Assembly: GCF_900111515.1 (NCBI RefSeq)
Contig: NZ_FOHS01000003.1
Coordinates: 310,001 to 374,000 of the forward strand
Direction of reading: 5' to 3'
Source: Hymenobacter actinosclerus
GTDB lineage: Bacteria > Bacteroidota > Bacteroidia > Cytophagales > Hymenobacteraceae
Length of the DNA: 64,000 nucleotides
Position numbers and translations under genes: made by a program. Below the pieces are notes generated by a model. It saw only the letters and a list, made by a program, of their open reading frames with translations, ran no database searches and was not told where the DNA came from. The first letter of the stretch is position 1. Every line of letters starts with the position of its first letter. This document shows, one piece after another, positions 48,347-55,493 of the stretch.

Positions 48347-48515
48347 GGAGCTGCAAGCTACAAGCCGCAAGCTACAAGCTTTGGGCTACATGCTGCAAGC
48401 CGTTCGCCGGAATCTTAGGCCACGGCAAACGGCAAGTACACGCTAATTTCGGCTGCTATCCTCGCTGTCAATTAGCCCGAAGACTTGTAGCTTGCGGCTT
48501 GTAGCTTGCAGCTCC
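48347..48515. repeat. Perfect 32-bp inverted repeat in the leaders of two divergent genes
   Basis: Arms 48347-48378 and 48484-48515 are perfect inverted copies, 32 bp, with 105 bp in between. Each arm lies 7-9 bp before a start codon, one of the transporter gene (48337, minus) and one of the HD gene (48523, plus). Both mRNAs therefore carry the same 32-nt leader sequence in the same orientation next to the ATG. The words CAAGCTAC and AAGCCGCAAG repeat inside each arm. Confidence 0.95.
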
Positions 48516-48522
48516 CTAACTC

Positions 48523-49116
48523 ATGGATTGCCTCCGCGCCGAAACCTACGTGCTCGACCTCCTGCGCCGTCACCTTGCTCCCACGCTGTTCTACCACGGC
48601 CCGCACCACACGCTCGATGTAGTGGAACAGGCCGGGTCGCTGGCCCGGGCCGAGGGCATTACCGATACGGAGGAGCTGGCCCTGCTGCGCACGGCGGCCT
48701 TCTACCACGACGCGGGCTTCCTGAGCGCCTACCAGGGTCACGAGGCCGCCGGCTGCGCGCTGGCCCGGCAGGTACTGCCCGGTTTCGGCTACTCCGCCGA
48801 GCAGATTGAGAAGATCTGCGGGCTCATCATGGCCACCCGGATGCCCCAGTGCCCCGGCGACTCCCACCTGGCCCAAATCCTGTGCGATGCCGACCTCGAC
48901 TACCTCGGCCGCCCCGCCGACTTCTGGCCCATTAGCCAGACGCTGTTCGAGGAGCTGACCACCCGCGACCTGATGAGCGACGAAACCGCCTGGCTGGAGT
49001 TGCAGGTGCGCTTTCTGAGCAGCCACCGCTACTGGACGCCCACCGCCACCGCCCGCCGCGAAGCCGCCAAGCAGGAGCGGCTGGCGGAGGTACGGCAGCA
49101 GTTGGAACGTTTGTAA
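48523..49116 (+). CDS. HD-domain phosphohydrolase
   Basis: The 197-residue protein is a one-domain HD hydrolase: H28 or H29 in FYHGPHHTLDVVEQ, the HD pair H62-D63 in AAFYHDAGFLSAY, a later histidine in QGHEAAGCALARQVL and the aspartates in ILCDADLDYLGRP. Such small HD proteins hydrolyse phosphate esters or anhydrides, with substrates unknown in most cases. It is divergent from the transporter/CNBD gene and shares its leader sequence; a role in cyclic-nucleotide breakdown would fit but is only a guess. No HD-GYP motif is present. Confidence 0.88.
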   Translation: MDCLRAETYVLDLLRRHLAPTLFYHGPHHTLDVVEQAGSLARAEGITDTEELALLRTAAFYHDAGFLSAYQGHEAAGCALARQVLPGFGYSAEQIEKICGLIMATRMPQCPGDSHLAQILCDADLDYLGRPADFWPISQTLFEELTTRDLMSDETAWLELQVRFLSSHRYWTPTATARREAAKQERLAEVRQQLERL

Positions 49117-49146
49117 GCCGGGAATCCGCCTGTCATCCGGATTCAC

Positions 49147-50208
49147 TTACTTATTCACCCCGGCCAACACCTCTTCCAGCGCCGCAAACAGCTCCTCGTT
49201 GCCACGCTGCTCATAGGTTTGCAGGGAAGCTTCGAAGCCCGATAAGTCGTAGAGGAAGGCCTTGAGGTTGTCGGGCGTGAGGCTGGCGAAGTGGCGGCCG
49301 TAGCCGAGCTTTTCGACCTGGGCGGCGTTGAGAAACTGCTCGAACTGGGCCGGAATGGGCACCGCGCAGATGGGCTTGCGCAGGTACACGGCCTCGCTGA
49401 TGAGCGAGAAGCCGCCGTTGGTGACTACGGCCCGGGCGCTGGCCAGATCGGCCAGGAAGCCGCCTTCGCTGAAGGCCCGCAGCTGCACATTGCCGTGGCT
49501 TTCCTCGCGGTTGAAGCCGTACACCCGGAACTCCTGGCCCGGCAGCTGCTGCAGCTGGGCCACCAGGTTCTGCTGGGTGGTGGCCGACTGATACACCAGC
49601 ACGTGCCCCCCGCGGGTGGGCTCCAACGCCAGCACTTCGGGCCGCAGGATAGGTGGCACCAGCGTGCTGCGCTCCTTGCAGAGCGGCAGCCGGAAAAACG
49701 TGCTGATGAGGTAATGGTGGCTGCGCGGCAGCTTGGCCTGCACAATGCGGCGGGCCAGCAGCAGGTTGCCCCGCTCGCTTGCCGGCACGGCTACGTCCAG
49801 CGTCGCCCGGCTGATTATCTGCATGTTATCGATGCTGACAACCGGCAGGCCCTTCCACTGGGCGTAGTAGTAGCTGAACGACTCGAAGTCGGAAATCACC
49901 ACCTCGGGCTCGAAATCGCGCAGCAGTTCGCGGTACTTGCCGAAGTTGACGCGCAGGCTCTCCGGTGCCGAGCGCAGCGTCAGGGCTGCCGTGCGCGACT
50001 TCGATACCGTAATGTTCTTGTAGGCCAGGTGAAAGCCCCGGATTTCGTGCACCAGCCCGCCCGGGAAGGCGGCGGCCAGCAGCTGGTAGGCGCGGGAGCT
50101 GCTCACCACCTGCACCTCGTGGCCCTGCCCGAGCAAGTGCCCGATAACCACCTTGCTGCGGGTGGCGTGCCCCAGCCCCTCGCCGGGCACTCCGTAGAGA
50201 ATTTTCAT
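49147..50208 (-). CDS. GT28-like glycosyltransferase (Glyco_trans_1_3 type)
   Basis: The 353-residue protein begins MKILYGVPGEGLGHATRSKVVIGHLL, with the GxGLGHxxR loop found in MurG-like and related GT-B enzymes. It continues with VVISDFESFSYYYAQWKGLPVVSIDN. The C-terminal half has HVLVYQSATTQQNLV and the donor-binding ARAVVTNGGFSLISEAVYLRKPICAVPIPAQFEQFLNA, typical of UDP-glycosyltransferases. Proteins of this group are poorly characterised and are thought to make glycolipids. It is not near the polysaccharide locus. A perfect 37-bp inverted repeat lies upstream of its start. Confidence 0.85.
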   Translation of the reverse strand: MKILYGVPGEGLGHATRSKVVIGHLLGQGHEVQVVSSSRAYQLLAAAFPGGLVHEIRGFHLAYKNITVSKSRTAALTLRSAPESLRVNFGKYRELLRDFEPEVVISDFESFSYYYAQWKGLPVVSIDNMQIISRATLDVAVPASERGNLLLARRIVQAKLPRSHHYLISTFFRLPLCKERSTLVPPILRPEVLALEPTRGGHVLVYQSATTQQNLVAQLQQLPGQEFRVYGFNREESHGNVQLRAFSEGGFLADLASARAVVTNGGFSLISEAVYLRKPICAVPIPAQFEQFLNAAQVEKLGYGRHFASLTPDNLKAFLYDLSGFEASLQTYEQRGNEELFAALEEVLAGVNK

Positions 50209-50226
50209 TGAGTGACGAATATATAG

Positions 50227-50326
50227 CTGTCATTCTGAGCAGAGCGAAGAATCTCGCGTGCCATGCTAACTTTAACGTCAGGGTTACTGTGGCACGCGAG
50301 ATTCTTCGCTCTGCTCAGAATGACAG
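50227..50326. repeat. Perfect 37-bp inverted repeat upstream of the glycosyltransferase
   Basis: Arms 50227-50263 and 50290-50326 are perfectly complementary over 37 bp with a 26-nt loop. They contain CATTCTGAGCAGAGCGAAG, a word I recognise from repeats scattered in many bacterial genomes, though I cannot check copy number here. The left arm lies 19 bp before the glycosyltransferase ATG; the right arm is 31 bp after the stop of the next gene. Confidence 0.95.
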
Positions 50327-50356
50327 GCTTTTTTTGCGCGAAAGAACGGCCTCCGG

Positions 50357-51286
50357 TTACCGCGCCGAGGAACCCGGGATGCGGAACTGCAGGCCCAGGC
50401 TCGGAATGAACGTCATGCCGCTGAGCTTGGCGGTTTTGTTGTTGAGCAGCTGATACTCGCCGTAGTTCTGGTAGTAAACCGACAGCGCCGGAATCACATA
50501 CACGTAGCGGTAGCCCAGCTTAGCATTGAAAAAGGCGCCGTACGAACCGAAACTATGGCGCACCGTGGGCAGGTCGGATACCGGCACCGTCCCGTTGAAC
50601 AGGCTGCCCGGCGTCAGGCCGTAGCGCAGGAAGGTATGGGCGTACACCAGCCCGTAGGAAATGGCCCCGATTTCCTCCTCGGCCCCGAGCGACTGGCTGA
50701 ACACCAGCGGCACTAGCAGGTCGTGGCGCGAGGCCCGGAAGCCAAGCAGCGTGTTCAGGTCGTCGAGGAAGGGGACGCTGGGCAGCTTGGTGCGCTGGGT
50801 GGCGTACTGCAGGCCGATGCTGGCGTAGGTGACGCCGGGCTGGCGGGTGCCGGGGTTCTCAACGGTGCCCACCGGCCCCAGAAACTGGTACATGGCATCG
50901 AAAACGTGCGAGCCGAACGCGTACTTGTACCCCACATCGAGCCGGTCGATAACGCCGTAGCGCAGGTACAAATCGGAGGAAGGCCGCACCGGGTCGAGGG
51001 CGTAGGCCAGGGCCGCCACCTGCAGCTTCTCGATGGTTCCGTTGTAGCGCACCGTGTCTTTGCGGGCCAGGTCGCGGGCGGCCGATTTGAGCGTGGAGCC
51101 GGCCTTGTCGATGGTTTCGGTGGGCACGTTGAAGGCCAGGTTGCCGCCCACCCGAAACTCGCCCCGGGGCGTTACTTTGCCGGTGCTCACAATGGCCCGC
51201 GGCGCGGTGCAGGAGGCCGTGGCCAGCAGGCCGGCAGTGCCCGCCAGCAGCCCGGCGACCCAGCGCCGGAAAAAAATCGTCTTCAT
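50357..51286 (-). CDS. Outer-membrane lipoprotein with predicted beta-barrel, hypothetical
   Basis: The ATG at 51286 gives 309 residues (MKTIFFRRWVAGLLAGTAGL); the longer frame to 51325 adds 13 residues ahead of the signal. The signal ends in a lipobox (LLATASC). The mature part has alternating beta strands such as GEFRVGGNLAFNVP, LYLRYGVIDRLDVGYKYAFGSHVF, FFNAKLGYRYVYVIPALSVYYQNYGEY and ends GLQFRIPGSSAR, typical of small outer-membrane barrels. No family with known function was recognised. It may be a surface or storage protein, and its expression probably ends in the inverted repeat downstream. Confidence 0.72.
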   Translation of the reverse strand: MKTIFFRRWVAGLLAGTAGLLATASCTAPRAIVSTGKVTPRGEFRVGGNLAFNVPTETIDKAGSTLKSAARDLARKDTVRYNGTIEKLQVAALAYALDPVRPSSDLYLRYGVIDRLDVGYKYAFGSHVFDAMYQFLGPVGTVENPGTRQPGVTYASIGLQYATQRTKLPSVPFLDDLNTLLGFRASRHDLLVPLVFSQSLGAEEEIGAISYGLVYAHTFLRYGLTPGSLFNGTVPVSDLPTVRHSFGSYGAFFNAKLGYRYVYVIPALSVYYQNYGEYQLLNNKTAKLSGMTFIPSLGLQFRIPGSSAR

Positions 51287-51396
51287 AAAGGGGCGCAGAA
51301 AAAGTCCGTTGACCCGCGGGGCCAAAACCGGGCCGAAGGTACTTTTTATTGCGCAGAGCGAAAATTCAGCGGCCGCCCCTACCGCCGGCGGCCTGG

Positions 51397-52518
51397 CTAC
51401 GCCGCCACCCGGGCCGGCCGGGACTCCCGGGCCGTGGCCCAGGCCCCTGCCCCCAGCCGCCGCAACACCCGGCGGTGCGACTGCAAGGCGCCCACAAACG
51501 TGGGGTTTTCCAGGTAAGGCAGGTCGAACTCGTGGGCCGTTTCGCGCACAATATGGGCCAGGGCGGGGTAATGGATGTGGCAGACCTTGGGAAACAGGTG
51601 GTGCTCAATCTGGCGGTTGAGGCCGCCGCACAGGAAGCTGGCCAGCCGGCTGTTGGGCGAAAAGTTGGCGGTGGTACGCATCTGATGCACGGCCCAGGCC
51701 TCGCGCATGTCGCCCTGCTCGTCGGGCAGCGGGAAATCGGTGCCCTCCACCACGTGGGCCAGCTGAAATACCAGTCCCATCGTCAGCCCCTTCACCAGGT
51801 GCAGCAGCAGAAAACCCAGCGCCCACTGCCACCACGTAATATCGAGCACCAGCAGCGGCAGCACAATAAACAGCGCGTAATAGATGGCTTTATAAAAGAA
51901 CAGGTTGAAGTACTCGCGGCGCGGATGGTTGGCCACCTGCTGCCCGATTTTGGGCTGGAAGAACTTTATGTAGTCCTTGCGCAGCACCCACGAGAGGGAG
52001 GCCAGCCCGTACAGCAGAAAGGCGTACCAGTGCTGAAAACGCTGAATCCAGCGCACCGGCTCACTTTCGTCCAGCCGGATCAGGCCGGGAGCCACTTCAA
52101 TGTCCTCGTCGTGGCCGGCAATGTTGGTGTAGGTGTGGTGCACCACGTTGTGGGTGATGTTCCACACGTAGGAGCTGGCCCCAATCAGGTTGAACAACCA
52201 CCCCAGGCCCTTATTCACGTTTCGGTTGGCCGAAAACGAGCCGTGCAGCGCATCATGGCAGACATTAAACCCAATGAAGGCGCACAAGGCGCCCAGCAGC
52301 GCCGCCAGCCCGGCCATAACGGGCACGCTGAACTGATTGGAAATAATCAGCCCGTAGGTGAGCACGAAGGAGGCCAGGAAGAACACCGTTTTGGCCCACA
52401 TGGCGCCGTTGGCGTGGCGCGAGAGGTGGTTGTCGCGGAAATAAGCGTCGGACCGCTCGCGCACCGTGGCAAAAAACGTGGAGCGCTGGATGTTGGTAAA
52501 CTTCAGGGGCCGGGCCAT
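51397..52518 (-). CDS. Membrane fatty-acid desaturase
   Basis: The ATG at 52518 gives 373 residues (MARPLKFTNIQRSTFFATV). The three histidine boxes of acyl desaturases are present: HDALH (88-92), HNVVHH (123-128) and QIEHHLFPKVCHIHY (around 308). About four membrane helices are seen (e.g. TVFFLASFVLTYGLIISNQF, WWQWALGFLLLHLVKGLTM). This is the acyl-lipid/linoleoyl-CoA desaturase type; the QIEHH third box is typical of front-end desaturases, although a fused cytochrome b5 domain is absent. It would put a cis double bond in membrane acyl chains, useful in cold adaptation. Regiospecificity cannot be told. Confidence 0.92.
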   Translation of the reverse strand: MARPLKFTNIQRSTFFATVRERSDAYFRDNHLSRHANGAMWAKTVFFLASFVLTYGLIISNQFSVPVMAGLAALLGALCAFIGFNVCHDALHGSFSANRNVNKGLGWLFNLIGASSYVWNITHNVVHHTYTNIAGHDEDIEVAPGLIRLDESEPVRWIQRFQHWYAFLLYGLASLSWVLRKDYIKFFQPKIGQQVANHPRREYFNLFFYKAIYYALFIVLPLLVLDITWWQWALGFLLLHLVKGLTMGLVFQLAHVVEGTDFPLPDEQGDMREAWAVHQMRTTANFSPNSRLASFLCGGLNRQIEHHLFPKVCHIHYPALAHIVRETAHEFDLPYLENPTFVGALQSHRRVLRRLGAGAWATARESRPARVAA

Positions 52519-52741
52519 GCAGGTGCATTGCTGCGGTATAGCAGCGGGGGCCACTCTGCCACAAGGGTGAGGTTAGGCGGCCGCCAATGGGCGGGCCGTT
52601 GCGAAGGTAGTGCTATTCCCCCGGCCCAATGGCCGGCGTACTGGGCGCCTTCTGGTATTCGGGCCCGGGCCGTATCCGGCCTCCAAGCTGAACCTTAAAC
52701 CAGCAACCCGGGAGTTTAGTTCGCCGGCCGGAGTCGGGGCG

Positions 52742-53347
52742 CTAGTCTTCGTCGAGTCCGGCGGGACTCTGGCCACTCAGGTAACCGGCCGTAAACACGT
52801 GGTACTGGTCGAAGATGGAGCGCACCGAGCGGCGCAGCACCACCTCGCCCCGGGGGCCGGCCGGCACGCTCACGCCCGAGGCATAGCCGTTCCAAATGGC
52901 CCGGTGCGAGCGGTTGTCGATGAGCGTAACCAGCAGCGTACCTTCCGAAAGCAGCAGGCGCACCGGCTGGTAGCCTTTGCGGGCCTCCCTGGGCGTGTCC
53001 TCGTCTTCGGCCGAGCCGTTTGCTACCCACTTCGTAAAATCTTCCTGCTGATAGCCGCGGAAGCGCATGTCGCCCTCAAACAGATGAAAGTTCACCAGCA
53101 GATCGGGGCGGCGGCGGGCCAGGTGGTAGCCCTGCACCTTCAGGCGGGTGCGGATGGCGTCGCGCACGGCCGCGCCCAGCCGGCTGGTGTCGGAGTTGAG
53201 GCCCTCGCCGCGCACGAATTCGTAGCTGCGGTAGCGCCGGAACTGCCCGCTGTAGCTATAGTCAGATTCGACGCGGGCCTCCTGCGAGAGCAGGCAACCC
53301 GACAGCAGCAAAGTGCCGCCGGCCAACAGTGTACTGGTCCATTTCAT
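52742..53347 (-). CDS. DUF4136-type lipoprotein
   Basis: The 201-residue protein has a lipoprotein signal (MKWTSTLLAGGTLLLSGC) and a mature domain YSYSGQFRRYRSYEFVRGEG, VRDAIRTRLKVQGYHLARRRPDLLVNFHLFEGD, VTLIDNRSHRAIWNGYASG. This matches DUF4136, where a conserved YxTYxW/F segment, a repeated amphipathic helix and LVxxxxxxxxLxW are seen in periplasmic lipoproteins of unknown role. The usual Trp in the final segment is present (AIWNGYASG). It is on its own between the desaturase and deaminase genes. Confidence 0.82.
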   Translation of the reverse strand: MKWTSTLLAGGTLLLSGCLLSQEARVESDYSYSGQFRRYRSYEFVRGEGLNSDTSRLGAAVRDAIRTRLKVQGYHLARRRPDLLVNFHLFEGDMRFRGYQQEDFTKWVANGSAEDEDTPREARKGYQPVRLLLSEGTLLVTLIDNRSHRAIWNGYASGVSVPAGPRGEVVLRRSVRSIFDQYHVFTAGYLSGQSPAGLDED

Positions 53348-53496
53348 AAGCGTAGAAAAAGTTGGTGAGTCGTACGTACTAAAATACGAAACCCAACCCG
53401 CTTATCGATTGACTGTCAGCCTAAAAAGCCGGTATTTTATCATCACCCTGCCGCTTCTCCGCCTGGGCAGCTACCGGCCCGCAGGCAGCCGGGTAC

Positions 53497-54003
53497 CTAC
53501 CGGCCGGAGCGGGCGTGGTAGCGCAGCTGCAGCGCCTTTATCTGCCCCAGCAGCTCGCCGCTACCGGGGCCGCGCACCTCCAGGCCGGCCACCAGTTCCT
53601 GCACCGGCAGAAACGTAATGGGCGCGGCCGGGGCGCCGGCTTCCTGCAGCCACTGCTGCAGCTGCCCAGCCGAGCTCAGGTACACAATGGGCCCCAGGCC
53701 CAGCCAGCCGTGGGCGGCCGCGCACATCGGGCAATGCTCGCCGCTGGTGTACAGGGTCGCCCGCCCCCGCTCCTCTTCCGACAGATTTTCGCCGGCCCAG
53801 CGCACCAGCTCAATTTCAGGATGGGCCAGGTTGTTCAGTTCATTCACGCGGTTACGGGCGGTGGCCAGCACCTCGCCGCTGCTACTCACCAGCACCGAGC
53901 CGAACGGCTCGTCGCCGGCTTCCAGCGCCTGTTCGGCCAGCGCAAGGCAGTGGCGCAGGTGGGGCAGGTCGGTTTCGGTGAGGGGCTGGGGAGTGGTAGG
54001 CAT
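53497..54003 (-). CDS. Nucleoside/nucleobase deaminase (CMP/dCMP deaminase family)
   Basis: The 168-residue protein has the zinc-dependent cytidine-deaminase-like fold. The first motif is AHPEIELVRWA, where the zinc-binding His and catalytic Glu are in HPE rather than the usual HAE. The second is TSGEHCPMCAAAHGWLGLG, with PCxxC-like CPMC giving the two zinc cysteines. DEPFGSVLVSSSGEVLATARNRVNE precedes them. Length and motifs fit guanine/cytosine-type nucleoside deaminases more than TadA, as the tRNA-binding C-terminal helix is not clear. The substrate cannot be assigned. Confidence 0.85.
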   Translation of the reverse strand: MPTTPQPLTETDLPHLRHCLALAEQALEAGDEPFGSVLVSSSGEVLATARNRVNELNNLAHPEIELVRWAGENLSEEERGRATLYTSGEHCPMCAAAHGWLGLGPIVYLSSAGQLQQWLQEAGAPAAPITFLPVQELVAGLEVRGPGSGELLGQIKALQLRYHARSGR

Positions 54004-54320
54004 GACTGGTAGTAGATAGGTGCGCTATAGGGACTTACTGGGGCCGTGTGTGGGTGTTTTATGTGCAGCAGGCATAACGCACCTACCTCGTACTGTCGCC
54101 GCTAACGGGCAGGGCTTTGTGCAGGTGTGGAATTAGCATTCCGTCCGCCCGGAACCGCTGCCTGGCTTTTTGATAAAGTTAAATAGTTAGTACCAAAGCT
54201 GGGCTTTATTCGTCAAGCCACGAACTGAAGTACACGAAAGTTACTGCTGCTGATTGTTATTCCGTCAAGCCACACTTGCACAAAACCCAATGTAAGCTGC
54301 AGTTTTGGTCGCACAAACCG
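54004..54320. other. Intergenic region before the DUF6000-like gene, with inverted and direct repeats
   Basis: Composition falls from chromosome-like to AT-rich across this 317-bp stretch. The motif GGGYTTTGTGCARGTGTGG occurs at 54112-54130 (plus) and, inverted, at 54270-54288 (17 of 19 matching). CGTCAAGCCAC occurs as a direct repeat at about 54211 and 54263. AATGTAAGCTGCAGTTTT at 54288-54305 is repeated inverted just before the DUF6000-like start codon (54964-54981). No gene is seen. It looks like an end of an inserted cassette. Confidence 0.6.
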
Positions 54321-54962
54321 TCATGCTTTTTGTCGTACTTTTTCAATTAATGCCAATTGTCCTTCAAGTCTCTCTGTCGTTATATTTTTGTCCCAATAAG
54401 GTTTGTTAGAAATGAAATTAATCCAATTGTCTGTATGTTTAGAAACCAAATTGGTCTGATTTATTCTGTCAAGATAAGTCAAGGCTTCCATTGCTTCTCG
54501 TTGGTCGAACCATAAGTCTGGTTGTGATAAATAATATGTCAAATAGCGGTCTAAATAATCAATGCTTTTGTCCGTGTTGAAAGATGCAAAAGTGTAAGCA
54601 TAGACTTGTCCAGCGTAACAAACCTCACTTTTTAGAAAATGAATTCCAATAATGTCGGTCAAGTCTGTGAAATTTTTTATAGCGGCAAAAAAAGCGCCTG
54701 CTTGTCGTGTCCGCCAATTAAAGTCGCCAAGTAATTTTACAATGACGTCTTTTGTTATTTTGTCATTTGCCTGTAATAGTTGGTTCGCCCAATTTTCGTC
54801 TGTGTCACCAATTCTCATGTAAAATGGAGCAGTCCAAGTGTCAATAAAATCCTGCGATAATTCGTCAACGTTTTTATAGGAAGGCAAATCTGCAAAAGTC
54901 GATTTGTGTCGAACTGTTGCACCTGCCGAATGAAGTCTTATCTGTTCGTTGAGGTCGTCCAT
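54321..54962 (-). CDS. DUF6000-like protein, AT-rich
   Basis: The ATG at 54962 gives 213 residues (MDDLNEQIRLHSAG); the longer frame to 55058 runs through a 42-bp hairpin and is less likely. FIDTWTAPFYMRIGD, DFNWRTRQAGAFFAAIKNFTDLTDIIGIHFLKSEVCYAGQVYAYTFASFN and LYYLSQPDLWFDQREAMEALTYLDR match my memory of the DUF6000 family, which has no known function. The alpha-helical pattern suggests HEAT-like or ARM-like structure. GC is about 37%, far below the neighbours. With its flanking inverted repeats it looks like a transferred gene cassette. A search is needed to confirm the family name. Confidence 0.7.
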   Translation of the reverse strand: MDDLNEQIRLHSAGATVRHKSTFADLPSYKNVDELSQDFIDTWTAPFYMRIGDTDENWANQLLQANDKITKDVIVKLLGDFNWRTRQAGAFFAAIKNFTDLTDIIGIHFLKSEVCYAGQVYAYTFASFNTDKSIDYLDRYLTYYLSQPDLWFDQREAMEALTYLDRINQTNLVSKHTDNWINFISNKPYWDKNITTERLEGQLALIEKVRQKA

Positions 54963-55007
54963 AAAATTGCAGCTTACATTATAATACCCGCTACTCAGTG
55001 GGTCGTT

Positions 55008-55049
55008 AGTTGCGTAAAGCATACCACCGTTGGTACGCTTTACGCAACT
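55008..55049. repeat. 19-bp-arm hairpin before the DUF6000-like gene
   Basis: Arms 55008-55026 (AGTTGCGTAAAGCATACCA) and 55031-55049 match at 18 of 19 positions, with a 4-nt loop. It is 46 bp upstream of the start codon of the AT-rich gene and ends 30 bp before the orphan ABC-transporter end. The form (long arms, tiny loop) resembles folded recombination sites of gene cassettes, but I could not fit integron core sites to it. Confidence 0.9.
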
Positions 55050-55078
55050 TAGCCTCATTTCTCGGTTTCGCCAACCGG

Positions 55079-55135
55079 CTACTGATACCCGGCCGCCTGC
55101 AACTTAAACAGCTCGGCGTAGCGGCCGCCTTTGGC
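55079..55135 (-). pseudogene. Orphan 3' end of an ABC transporter gene (last 18 codons)
   Basis: On the minus strand this reads AKGGRYAELFKLQAAGYQ and a stop, the same 18 residues that end the ABC transporter at 55762-57630. The DNA matches 55762-55818 at 53 of 57 positions, and all four differences are synonymous. The rest of the gene is missing. The toxin-antitoxin-like pair lies between the two copies, so a second, closely related transporter gene was probably cut or replaced here. Confidence 0.85.
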
Positions 55136-55139
55136 CGTA

Positions 55140-55493
55140 TTACTCCCGCGGAATAAGCAGGTTGCGGTTCAGCTCCACGAAACTATACTCCGCGAAAAGG
55201 AGCAGGATAACAGGCAGCTGGTCGGACAGGAGTTGTAGTAGCTCGGAGTTGCTGATGTTGCCAGTGGTGATAAGCAGTAGTTGCCGAGGCTGCTTATTGG
55301 CCAGGTAGCTGTATAAAAAGTCGCTGTCCTTGGTGATGACGATGCGGTCAGTTTCCGTTGCCAGCCGGCGAATTTCCGTGTCAGTAGTTCGCTCGGCGTG
55401 CGGCAAATCGTCGGTATGCAGGCAATCGAGGCCCCGGTAGCGGAGCAGATGCGCTACCCGGATAGGTAGTTGAGCATCCACTAAGAACTTCAC
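55140..55493 (-). CDS. DUF5615 PIN-like protein (probable toxin of a TA pair)
   Basis: The best start is GTG at 55493, which overlaps the stop of the DUF433 gene (GTGA) and gives VKFLVDAQLPIRVAHLLRYRG, the common beginning of DUF5615 proteins (MKFLxDxxL). The frame continues upstream to 55550 but that part overlaps the partner. The 117-residue protein has the acidic residues expected of a PIN-like nuclease: D6 of LVDAQLP, E/D of DTEIRRLATETDRIVITKDSDFLYSY. Proteins of this family are paired with DUF433 as putative RNase toxin and antitoxin. Activity is inferred from family; the pair is next to a transporter end copy. Confidence 0.85.
   Translation of the reverse strand: MKFLVDAQLPIRVAHLLRYRGLDCLHTDDLPHAERTTDTEIRRLATETDRIVITKDSDFLYSYLANKQPRQLLLITTGNISNSELLQLLSDQLPVILLLFAEYSFVELNRNLLIPRE

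Noticed and set aside
55008..55058. Start of the DUF6000-like gene at 55058
   Set aside because: The extra 32 codons read through the hairpin; the ATG at 54962 gives a protein matching the expected beginning.
54100..55060. Classical integron attC sites
   Set aside because: The hairpins and 19-bp motifs are suggestive, but I could not find GTTRRRY/RYYYAAC core pairs, and no integrase is present, so only a cassette-like label is used.
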